From Amaurobius ferox (Eukaryota; Arthropoda; Arachnida; Araneae; Amaurobiidae): a DNA stretch of 64,000 nt. Within the stretch, counting starts at the first letter, position 1, and each line of letters starts with the position of its first letter. The translations under genes were made by a program, and so were the position numbers. The stretch is from positions 145,032,051-145,096,050 of the forward strand of contig OX578133.1 of assembly GCA_951213105.1 (NCBI GenBank), given 5' to 3'. Below the pieces are notes generated by a model, which searched no databases, had not been told where the DNA came from, and saw only the letters and a list, made by a program, of their open reading frames with translations. This document shows positions 25,191 through 35,489 of the stretch, piece after piece.

Positions 25191-25949
25191 TTACGTGGTA
25201 TATTTGAAATTATTAATAATATTATTTACAAATACTTCCGGATATTGGTAATTTTGACAAATGCGTTTAAGATTATTGATGTGGAGAAAGTGAAACCGAG
25301 GATCAGAAAGTCGATGTATTCGAAATAGCTGGTTTAAAATGATGTTTCTAAACAATTGAATAGAATTACAAGATTGATATGATAGCAGCTTTATGATAGT
25401 GAAGTTGTAAGAATCTTTTTTATCATATAGATTGGTGATTGCATGATTATTGAGGGTATCTAAATTTAGGTCTAAACAATTTACAGTTTGACTAACGCTA
25501 GGCTCATTAGGAATTAATTCTAGGTTAGATGGGTAAAAATCAATATTAATTGGATAGGAATCATCAATGATAATACAAATTAAGTCGTCAACATATCTAT
25601 ATATAATATATGAATTAGAGTTAAAATGGCATTCATAATAATAAAGATATAAGTTAGCAAGTATACTACTACTGCAGCCACCTTGTGGTACTCCAGATGT
25701 TTGTAAATAAATGTTATCACCTTGGATAATATAATTGTTGTATAACACAAAGTGCAAGAGCATAGGTAAGTTTTTGACATTAAATGCAACATTATTGGAA
25801 GATAGATAGTCATGATAAAGAGAGATAATAACTTTATATAAATCTTTAATGACAATATAATTAAATAGGTCTTTAAAATCAAAGGTATGGAAACCAAGGA
25901 TTTGTGGAAGCTTGCTAAGGTGATTTACTAAATCAAAACTATTGTTCAA
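25191..25949 (-). CDS. Naiad reverse transcriptase palm and thumb
   Basis: 252 residues open in one frame. Motif A is HTFDFKDLF with Asp24, motif B is TSGVPQGGCSSSILANLYL (84-102), and motif C is YRYVDDL (117-123). The catalytic Asp set is therefore complete. Downstream SVSQTVNCLDLNL fits motif D/E, and the thumb ends in FVNNIINNF. The first codon is not a start; the frame continues from the fingers region through an indel. Because the motifs are intact, inactivation was probably recent. Confidence 0.9.
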   Translation of the reverse strand: MNNSFDLVNHLSKLPQILGFHTFDFKDLFNYIVIKDLYKVIISLYHDYLSSNNVAFNVKNLPMLLHFVLYNNYIIQGDNIYLQTSGVPQGGCSSSILANLYLYYYECHFNSNSYIIYRYVDDLICIIIDDSYPINIDFYPSNLELIPNEPSVSQTVNCLDLNLDTLNNHAITNLYDKKDSYNFTIIKLLSYQSCNSIQLFRNIILNQLFRIHRLSDPRFHFLHINNLKRICQNYQYPEVFVNNIINNFKYTT

Positions 25950-26360
25950 ATGAAATATCCTGAATTCCTAAATTTAAGAGATTCATTAATTCTATTTAAA
26001 CAAAGCAAGTACTTACTAGCTGTAGTGGTAAAGGTATTATGTCCACAAGTGACTGTTCTAAAACTGAGAGGTGATTTATGGAATTTAGGAACCAAAGTAA
26101 CATAAGGAAATTTAAAAAACTTACAATTAATATTTAATTGTGTATATAATTTTAGCATTTTAGTTTTGATTTTGATAGACTGATTATTAATGGGTTTAAA
26201 AATTTGATTATTTTTTAAGTAATTCTGTAACAGAGAAACATAATATTTTTTACAAATGATGGCATAATTATTAGAAACTTTATCTGCATAAGTTATGACA
26301 AAATGTTGTTGTAGTTCATTAATAGCAGATAGGAGTTGTTTATAAGGATACCTAGGCTTC
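25946..26360 (-). pseudogene. Naiad RT fingers region
   Basis: Reads YPYKQLLSAINELQQHFVIT then YADKVSNNYAIICKKYY, the motif 1 region. Further on come PYVTLVPKFHKSPLSFRTV and TCGHNTFTTTASKYLL, the motif 2 region with Lys, His and Arg conserved. The frame ends at a stop just before the palm ORF, again by a small indel. Family knowledge places the insertion-in-fingers domain between these blocks, and the spacing allows for it. Confidence 0.82.
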
Positions 26361-26375
26361 GTTAATTTAATGTGT

Positions 26376-27083
26376 TTATAATAACATTTTTAAGTAGATG
26401 TAAGGTAGTATACTTCTATAGATGGAATGCTTCAATAGGAATGGAATGTGAACAAGCAAGTTGATATATGAATTTATCAAAATCAAATGATATAGACTGA
26501 AGAAGTTGTTTAGGGTGATGGCAGAATGGAATGCGAAATTTTTAGACCCTTTATTCATAATATCCCTAAGTATATCATCCTGAACTATACTGAGATCCCC
26601 AGTAATAATGTGTCCATGAGAGGAGTTGACATAAGGGGCAAGATTTTTATTGCTGCATACACATGATGTAAGGTTATCGGAGTTTAATGTCCTGGAAACT
26701 TCATTGTAATTGTATATAGTTCTACCAATTGGTAAATTATATTTGAAGGATTTTTGTATTTTGATTTCTTTTACGGGTAACAAGTGCTGATGTTTTGCAA
26801 ATAAATTATTGAAGTTAAGAGAATTAAGAATAGGGTGTTTAAAAGAAATTACACAGTAAGCTATTTTAGTATGTGGATTTGGTGAATGGAGAAGGTGGTA
26901 ATTTAAGAAATTTGTAAGTGAAAGAAGCAAATCATAAAATAAATGTTTAAAATGCTCATGAGTTAATTTTAATTTTAAAAAATTAGTATAAACAATACTT
27001 AATTTGCATTTTCTGACTTTATATAACCAAGTTCTAACAGGTAGAAAATTGAAAGTTTGAGAATAATTATATTGTAATTTCAA
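26376..27083 (-). pseudogene. Naiad CxC linker and RT N-terminal region, frame-shifted
   Basis: Overlaps the nuclease ORF in a different frame and has no ATG of its own. Residues such as PIGRTIYNYNEVSRTL lead to CVC (141-143) and then GHIITGDLSIV (157-167), the linker landmarks of permuted Penelope-like elements. After MNKGSK the true frame switches (A-run at 26539-26543) to FRIPFCHHPKQLLQS. It then meets TAG at 26418-26416. The overlap looks like a homopolymer indel, not a programmed shift, because no good slippery heptamer is present. Confidence 0.8.
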
Positions 27084-27736
27084 AATGCATTGTAATCAAT
27101 AGTTTTACTTAAGTTACATTTTCCTTTGCCACGCTTATATCGCTTTTTACTAGACGTTGATGACTTTGAATATTGGAAAAGATGTTTATATACTGAAAAT
27201 TTATTAGAATTGTATTCAAAACTATTGTTAACAACATTATTATTATTATAAATTTGATTTAAGCCATAGGGGAAGAGAGTTTTATATTTTTTAATGTAAT
27301 AATTTTCAAATACTAATCTATCAGTGAGTGAAATTTTAATATCTAAAATATGAAGGGATACATTTTTAAATCCGTGTGTAGCAAAGTGCTGATATTCAAA
27401 TTGATTTTTAATAGGGAGATCATTAAAGACTTTATGGTCAAATTTTTTAATATGATCCCTGTGGACATTCATTCTCAGATGTAAAGGGTTGCTGGTTTGG
27501 CCAATATAGGATAAGTTACAAATAGTACAATTAAGTTTGTATATGCAATTAAAAACTTTGCAGAATTTTTGTGAAGTGGAATTATTATTAATTTGTAATA
27601 GGTCAGCATAAGGACAAAGATTATTGCATCTATTGAAGGAATATGATTTAGATTGAGAGTAGGTATGGTATTCTTCCAAATCGTCTATAACGCTACATTG
27701 GTCAGTATTTGCCGATCTATAATTATCCCAATTCAT
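27080..27736 (-). CDS. Naiad GIY-YIG endonuclease domain (N-terminal part of ORF)
   Basis: Opens with a true ATG and encodes 218 residues. Cys59, Cys64, Cys70 and Cys73 with the following His residues look like the zinc-binding set linked to these nucleases. CIY (64-66) stands where GIY is expected, YIG is at 77-79, and Arg88, His92 and Glu144 sit at catalytic positions. The block ENYYIKKYKTLFPYGLN (144-160) is typical of this family. The C-terminal tail is basic (SSKKRYKRGKGK). The frame stops at a TGA one base out of phase with the linker ORF. It would nick target DNA for target-primed reverse transcription. Confidence 0.88.
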   Translation of the reverse strand: MNWDNYRSANTDQCSVIDDLEEYHTYSQSKSYSFNRCNNLCPYADLLQINNNSTSQKFCKVFNCIYKLNCTICNLSYIGQTSNPLHLRMNVHRDHIKKFDHKVFNDLPIKNQFEYQHFATHGFKNVSLHILDIKISLTDRLVFENYYIKKYKTLFPYGLNQIYNNNNVVNNSFEYNSNKFSVYKHLFQYSKSSTSSKKRYKRGKGKCNLSKTIDYNAF

Positions 27737-28374
27737 AAAAAAATAGACCGGACACTAGGTAATGAATAAAATTTACGCCACGAATTTTAATTAAAATTCC
27801 CAATATGAACCCCTTCAAAAACTATTTTGTCAAGTTCGAATTTCAAATTATAACTAATACCATAAAGAATTGAAACGAAATTTCGGAGAGTAACAAAACA
27901 AGCGTAGTAGATAAGATCTAAATGAGATTTTCATACGAAACATTCATAAATAAGCGAAGTGTGGACAAATAGTCATAATCATCCGGAATGGAAGATAAAC
28001 AAAGCCATTAATACGTATGTGTTTGACTGAATCCCTACAACTGCAGGCCAAAGAGTGCCACATATAGTTGAAATACATGTCTAGATTAAAATGTAAAAAT
28101 AAGCAATAAAAGATATTGACGTCTGGGTTAACTAAAAGATACAGAAATAAATAACACAAAAAACACAATAAACTCTAATGCCTGCCGAGAGATGTCAGCA
28201 CTATACACACACATATAAAACGAGTTTGAGTATCGAGTGTGAAACCTACCAAAAAGAGCAATAACCCGAAGAAAAAAATTATAAAAACGATGAGAGAACT
28301 CAAACCAAAATACTCCAAAATGCGAAATGTGAAGACATACCAAAATCAATCAATTGAAGGAATGAAAGGATTAG

Positions 28375-28378
<4 letters not shown>

Positions 28379-28444
<66 letters not shown>

Positions 28445-28450
28445 TATGTA
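28379..28450. repeat. (TA)n microsatellite at Naiad 5' side
   Basis: About 30 TA units, then a TATG/CACA-rich stretch to 28480. Together with the tract at 24347-24382 it brackets the retroelement. Confidence 0.95.
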
Positions 28451-28984
28451 TGTATGTATGCATGTACGCACACACCCATATATGTATTATTATTATATTT
28501 TATATTATTTGTAACATTTAATACAATTTGAAAAATTAAAATGAAAAATTTGAAAAAATCATTAATTGTACAATTATTAACCGACTATTTAATGCCATTT
28601 CATAAAGATGATTGTATTCATTAAATCCATCGCTACAGTTCTTATCTCTTATTTCATTACACTGTAAAATATTCAGAAACCTTCAGATATTTTTACTGAA
28701 AATGAAAAGTTGGAAAAAGTCCGTTGTTTTCTTTTAGAAAACATAATTTTCTGAGCCAAGAGAACTTTTAATAAAATAATTTCTAGAAAAAAAAAACAGA
28801 CATTCTATTCTACTAGGGTATTTTCCGAGAGTTGCATATCCCACCTGTGATCGAACGCTCTACTCTTTATCTTACAAAAGCATAGGATCCGGATTTGAAA
28901 GACGGGTACTGGCGGATAAGATTGCATATGTAAACAAGCTGGAATTAGTGCGGAGTATTTTACTACCCAAAAATGCTCTTATTA

Positions 28985-29660
28985 ACTAAGTCTCCGCTAA
29001 TCATAAAAATCGCCTGATATTTCGTTTAAAGGCATTTTGTAAATACATTAGGAAGAATACTCAAAGCAAAATTTGCAAGGAGATATTTTATCACCCTAAA
29101 ATTATCTTATCAATTGTCTCCACTAATCACAAAAATCACCTAATAATTCGATAGAAAACATATTGTAAATAAAATGGTAAAGAACTCCAAAAAACATTTG
29201 CAAAAATATGAAATCGCTAGAAGATAACTATGTCAGTAAATTGATTACCACAGTTTTGATCTCTTATTTCGCTAACGAGGCAATAAAAAATGAGGTTGGT
29301 TCAATGAAGTAATAAAAGAAAAATTATTTTTTGAACACTAAAAATTAAAAGAAAATCTAGAAACTTTTACATTGGAATACCAACCGAAAGATTTATAAAA
29401 AAAATTACAACTTTAGCACATTTGTACTTAGAAATATATCCAAAGTTTACTTACTTCCCGAGTTTTCTTTAATCATAAAAATCACCTGATATTTCGTTGA
29501 AAGACATTTTGTAAATAAAGTAGAAGAATACTCGAAATAAAGTTTACAAGGAAATGACATTGAGAACTTGAGATAAGTAATCGAAGTCCTTTTACTGCAC
29601 GAAAATTCTCTTATTAACCTAGTCTCCGCTAATCATTAAAATCTCCCAATGTTTCATTAA
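28985..29660. repeat. Four diverged ~125-140 bp units
   Basis: GTCTCCGCTAATCATAAAAA and ATCxCCTGATATTTCG recur near 28990, 29115, 29465 and 29620, each followed by CATTTTGTAAATA and AAGAATACTC. Spacing is uneven, with unrelated sequence between units 2 and 3. Confidence 0.65.
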
Positions 29661-29669
29661 AAACATTTT

Positions 29670-32600
29670 TACATAAAGTGGTAATTGTAGATAATAATTA
29701 TTAAAAGCGGCAAGTACATATTTTTGGTTAATGCATGTAAATAAACATTATTAATCATGTTAATATAATAATTAAAAACGGCAAGTAAGAAAAACAAAAC
29801 TTGCAAGGATATGAAAATCACAATATACCACATTCAAAATTATCTTAAGACGGAACTGATTGTTGAATTTGATTAATATGTAGCTCAATAATGTATTATT
29901 AATGAAACGAAAAGCGTGATTGTAAATTAAGGCTTTAAATGGATTGATTTGGAAGACATATTCTAACATTCATAAACTACTTTTCAATAGAAATTTTAAA
30001 TGAAATATAAAACTAAACTCCGATATAATATTAAAAACTATTCTATAAATTCCACTAAGTTACATAAAATTAAATGTTTTTAATAAGGTACATATAACAA
30101 ATACTTGTCAAAATACCTATCGTGATTAATTAACCATCAATTTGATATCAAATGTTTTGGACAAAAAATTTTAAAATGCAAATGAAAATTATTTTTGCTT
30201 GTTTCGGGAAAAAATTACTTTTAGAATAAAAATATTGTTATGATAATTTTAAATAGACTTTGACTTACTTTGTAGTATCAGATCATATAATGCCTACTTA
30301 TGCTCACTGATAAGTTCACGGAGGTAAGTTAGAAACCGTTTTGAATCGTTCAAGGACAAACAGTCCTCTTATAATGCTTACCTTGTTAAGTCAAAGGCAA
30401 TCAGCATCAGCTTCTAGAAGTCAAGGGTAAGCAGGAAACTGAGAGATTGGAGATTGGCCTCAAACTCTTTCAAATTCTCATTCTGGAATAAGATATAGAA
30501 CTTTTTACGATAATTTGTTAAATAATTTTAACCTTGCATTATTTGAGCATTGTTTTCAGAATATTTCCTGCTGTTAACACCATGTAAGGTATTACCTTAA
30601 ATCAGAGGCTTGCAAGAAGCGGCCCTCAGTAGAGTTTTAAGCCGCCCTCAACATCTGACCCAGGACTAAACTTTTTTAATTTATGAGGCCCTAGAAAGTG
30701 AAATAAAATAAAAAAAAATATTAAGTGAGGAAAATTGATGACGTTGAAATTCAGACCTCACATTCTATTGGGACGTGAGGACATATGATATCATTATAAT
30801 GTTTCTCGTATATTCAGACTATCTATTAAAATATTATATAAAGCACTAAAGTAAAAATAAGTTGAAATTTTACAAGCATTCATTGCTGAATGCTAAAATA
30901 ATTTTTGACTATTTTGTAACTTAATAACACGGGGGTATGTAAAATTGACATTTTTGAATTTTTAAAATATAAAATTGCTATTTTTTAAATGATTTCCATA
31001 CAGATGCGTGCTTATAGAAATAGACTTTAAAAAATGCTCTTTCACTAATTACTTCTATCAAAATGTAATCTATTAATTTATTTTATTAAATTTTAACAAA
31101 TCATAGGCTATAAAATTTCTTACGCTAGTGTGTTTATTTTTCCGTGTTTTCAGCTACTTTATTAAATCCCTGAATTTCTCTAAAAGTATTATGTAAAGAA
31201 AATTTCGACATTTATAAATTTCTGTCCTCATTTTGAACGTTTTTCTTATCAGATCTTCGTTGATATACCCCACCCCCATCCCCATTCCCCACTCACATAC
31301 ATAACATTTTTTTTTTCAGCATCAGCCCTTTTTTTGAAATTTAAAACCTGAATGCGATCCGCAAACACAAGGTTGCCGAAGCATGCCTTAAATGCCCGGT
31401 ATGGTGGGGAGATCAACATATTAGAGAGCAAATCTGGAGATCAATACCCGATTCCGTCCAATTGCGATTTGAGTCAAATGAAGTCGGTTTAACAAATTTA
31501 GATATCGTACGAAAACTGTAACGCGCACTAAACACTTCTTAAGTTTCGATATTGTTCAAATTCGATAAGCTTATTGTTATTTCTGATTAGAATTGAAATG
31601 TGAACTACCCTGATTAATTTCCAAGTAGATTACAAATAATTAGGGGTATGTATGGGCTCCATTTCAAGAATTTCTTGGAGAGGATGGAACAATAATATAT
31701 AGGGAGGGCAAAAATTATTGGACTAATGTTCTGATAAAGGAGATATGATTCAGTAAGAAAAATTATCCAAGAAACAATAAATCCTTGAGGAGGGAGACAG
31801 CTTCCTCCCCATTAAAAAATGGAACCGCTGTTATGTATAAACAGAGCTCTCTATTTGTACCCCAAAATTTATAATCCAATTTCCATTGCCAGATAGTGAA
31901 TCGCTTGGCCACAGGTTAACCTAGCAGTTCAAATAAATTTCCCTATGAGAAGAATGTTTCTATTTGCGACTTTAAGATGTATATTGTTAAGAGTTTTCTT
32001 GACTCCTAAATCACTGTCATCTTTCTTACAAGAAAACGACTGACATTTCAAAACTTTATTAGCAAAGAAATCTCAAGGAAATATTTTACGATTAAAGTTT
32101 TTTTTATTAAAGTTTTGAATATGTCGAAAATGACTCGTGAAAACTCTTAAGGAATAGTGTTTATTATTTTCTACGTAAAAGTACTTACACGATATTTGCA
32201 TATTTGATAATAGTGAGCATAAATATTATTTGAGTTTTAACATTTAAATCCAAAACGTCCCATATTTCAAAAACGTCCTATTTTAACGTCCTATGAAGGA
32301 TTGGAATTTGAATAAAATATTGCTACTGATATTTATTTAACATTTTTGACAATTTTTTGCGATGTTTTTTATTTCGAAAATAAATATATAATTAATAATA
32401 AATATAAATAAATGATTAATATAAAATATAAATTAGTTTATAGCCTTTCCTAGTTCGATCTGCTTGATAGTTCATAGATCTCACAATTTACCGCATGAAA
32501 TAATTGCAGCACATTTCATCGGAATCTTTTCATTTGGTCGAACAATATGCTGTACATAGATAGACGAGCAAAAATCCTTTTAAAATCGGATTCGAAATCA

Positions 32601-33005
32601 GGGATGCTTAAAATGTGTTCCCATATCCAAAAGTCATATTTTTGTTCCAACTCTGGGAGTTCGATGCATTTTCACAGACTGGTAATTATTATATTGGTTA
32701 AAATCTATCTGGACCTTGCGTGTATAATAATATTTACTATCTATATATCATACGCCGGAGTGATACTGACTAACTTAAGGATGAATTACGCAGCCCAAAC
32801 TGATCAAGGTAGAAACGACACTTTGCATACATCTGGGTCTTGATCTACGTATAATGAGAAACATCTAAAATCTTAAAATTTGGTTCGAAAAGTTCAGAAA
32901 TCGCTGAATATTTTGTTCCACCATTCTTTCAGCTATAACTTGAGAACAGCTAAACACACAAAATTCATTTCATACCATCATGCGAAGAAAAAAAATATCT
33001 TAATT
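29670..33005. other. No gene recognised
   Basis: AT-rich. A C-rich run CCCACCCCCATCCCCATTCC lies near 31270. GGGCTCCATTTC...AAAATGGAACC near 31648-31825 is a possible inverted pair. Nothing firm. Confidence 0.45.
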
Positions 33006-33021
33006 AATCTTAATCTTTCTT

Positions 33022-33289
33022 CTTCGACCAAACCTACCAGAAAGTGCAGGGTATCTGTTTGGACGGCGGGAAGTGCCACCCAATTTAGACCGAAAAGCAG
33101 TGGGGAAAGCATCAACAAGGACCGTACCCACTTTCCCTTATCACCAACCTCTCGAAAGGATTTACGGATCCACATATTTAACTTGCCCGTAATCAGCGTG
33201 AACATGGGGACAGTTTTGGCAGAGCAGAATTGAATTCGGATCGTCCGCGTGCAATCCCCTAACACAAACCACTGGGCTATCCCACCCCC
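33022..33289 (-). mobile_element. tRNA-headed SINE with perfect target duplication
   Basis: CTTAATCTTTCTT occurs at 33009-33021 and 33290-33302. The minus strand reads GGGATAGCCCAGTGGTTTG (A box), a degenerate B box, the shared body and tail. No 5S head is present; it begins at the tRNA part. Confidence 0.92.
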
Positions 33290-33309
33290 CTTAATCTTTC
33301 TTAATATTC

Positions 33310-34560
33310 TGTTGATTGTTCACCAAAAAATTAACTTTATTGGTGTACAACTCATTCTCGAAATATTTCCATTTATTCTTAGAGCGGATGATTTTTCACT
33401 ATATTTTATCATGGAATTTATTTAGAGATTTTGATTCCATTGTGGTAACTACTGTAACCGAATTCGATTTCAAATACCGTAATCGTTTACTAGCTAGTCT
33501 TTAAATCAAACTATTGAAAAACAATGTTATAAGTAATTTTAGCTTAAAAGTTTTGAGTGTTATAAGAGTGCTATAATGTTATAAGAGTTTTAGCTTAAAA
33601 TGTCTGAAAACATTAGAAATAAAGCAACACACTGTGACTGGAAATGAAATATTGTTTTACATACAGCAATTTCCATGTTAACAGAACTAAAAAAATATAC
33701 GCCATTTTTATGTGAATTGAAACAATTTTGATTAAGTAAATTTGAAGCAGTTTTTGATATTCAGAACTCTTATTAAGTGTGTAATGCATTTAGTACATTT
33801 ACGGGCTACTAGACATTTTACCCGCTCGAAGTGTGGATAAAAATATATTTCTCATATTTCCCACACGAACCAAAAATAGCCTATTTTATGGATTTGAGTT
33901 TTGTGATCATGCATTTAACTAGCTAGTTGATTCAATTATAAATCATTTTCATCATGAAAATCAGCTTTCTTTGTTTGATTTATTTTTTTAATTTTTTATT
34001 CAAATATGCATCTGTATCAATTAATCACAACCCTAATACCAAACGACACCATTGTTCTGAAAATAATACTTACAAGCTGCACCGTGCGAGACGGGATCTG
34101 AAATTCGAATTATTTTTGTACATTGAAATCTGCATCATATACTCTGATCAGAAGTAAAAGTTATTACACAAACTGAACAACCATTATTTAAATCTCAAGA
34201 CTTCTGCCGGAGGTCAGATTTCAAGGTAAACGAAGTCAATGGCAGTAAAATGGCCTAGAACGTCGATTCTCAACTTGAAATGTCAGTCAATTTCTACAAC
34301 TTCTCACCGCAGATTAGAATATGATTTTTTTTTCGTTTCTTAATCATTCCAGACAAATAAGTTCAAATATTAAATTAAAAACTCAAAATCGAATTTTAAG
34401 ACGGAAGCTCGTTTTGCCTTTTAAACCCGTTGATACTTTGTTTTATGCTGCTTCATTAAACGATTTTTCATAATTACTTCGTTTTTCACGGGCTCTTAAA
34501 TTATCTCTAAAGTAATTGTAGAACAACGAGGGAAATGAATTATTTGCCGTTATTCAAATT
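33310..34560. other. No recognised feature
   Basis: AT-rich, with several short repeats of TTATAAGAGT near 33550-33590. No coding signal. Confidence 0.5.
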
Positions 34561-34562
34561 TT

Positions 34563-35480
34563 TACTTTCCCAACATACATAGTATAACGTGTAGGGAAAG
34601 TAATGTGACGCAGTGGAAAATTCGAAATCCAGTTTTCGACAAAAAGCACGTTTCAAGCATTCCTGAACTGGAATCGAACATTTTTGAGGTGATGTCTGTG
34701 TATATGTATGTATGTCTGAATGTATGTGTATATGTATATGTGTGTCCGTCAGTCTGTGGAAGCGATATCTCACGAAAGAATTAAGCGTTTCGAGAAAAAA
34801 ATGTGTACGATTATTACAATCAGTGAACACTGAAACCTTATTGATTTTAAACCCGATCAAATGTTGGGACCCCTCCCTTCTCCAATCTTTGAATGAATTT
34901 TTGAAAAAATCACTAAAAAATCAGGGCCTTTAATAATGTTAAATAAACAAATAAACAATCATTTTATATGTAATTTGTCATTACAAATCTAATGCAATGT
35001 TTTAGAACATTAGAATAAACTATTCTCGAAATATTGTACATTTTTAAAATAAAATTATAAAAATAAATAAATAAAATGATAAAAGACGTATCATTAAATA
35101 GGTTGATATTCCATATGCAATATTGTGCGACAAATTTACTAACATCATTTTCATAGATCTGGCTCGTCCCCTTCATAAAAAAAATAGGTCAGAACTTAAA
35201 CCATCAGTTAATACTATATAAATAAAGTCCTTCCCGTCTGCTTGTCAATATGTAACGCAACAAATTTCGAGAAAATTTGGCGACTATGGCGACGAATTTA
35301 GCGACTTTTGAGAATGTCGCCAAATTGACAAAAGAGAAAAATAGGCAAAAGTGACATTTAATTCAATAAAGTGATACCAAATTGCTGAAAATTGAAAATC
35401 ATGGAGAATTAAGTTCAATTTCTTTGATAATCTCTGTTGCTTTGGGGAAATCCAAAATATAAGAGCTGAAAAGTGATCTT
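34563..35480 (+). repeat. Family H copy
   Basis: Starts with TACTTTCCC...GGGAAAGTA (34563-34602), then GTGACGCAGTGGAAAATTCG, a TATG/TGTG run, AAGCGATATCTCACGAAAGA and a distal block with GGCGACGAATTTAGCGAC. Confidence 0.7.
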
Positions 35481-35489
35481 TCATTAAGA

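Larger units (their letters stand above)
24383..28378 (-). mobile_element. Naiad-type permuted Penelope-like retrotransposon
   Basis: About 4.0 kb with (TA)n on both sides (24347-24382 and 28379-28438), as if inserted into a TA microsatellite. Order on the minus strand is GIY-YIG nuclease, a linker with CVC (the CxC motif), then the telomerase-related reverse transcriptase. Canonical Penelope elements have the nuclease last; the permuted order with a CxC linker and microsatellite bias is the published signature of the Naiad clade, which is common in spiders. Lesions that inactivate this copy are a 1-base shift in a T run at 27083-27086, another in the A run at 26539-26543, TAG at 26418-26416, a shift near 26375 and one near 25950. 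The long non-coding ends (27740-28378 and 24383-25190) are AT-rich. The 3' part holds a ~55-bp direct duplication (25028-25112). No hammerhead ribozyme core was seen. Confidence 0.9.

Noticed and set aside
27080..27095. Programmed frameshifting or stop-restart between the Naiad ORFs
   Set aside because: No slippery heptamer is present, the second ORF lacks an ATG, and other lesions in the same element indicate ordinary indels.
24383..28378. Hammerhead ribozyme in the Penelope-like element
   Set aside because: No CTGATGA...GAAA core with flanking stems was found; Naiads are reported to lack canonical ones.
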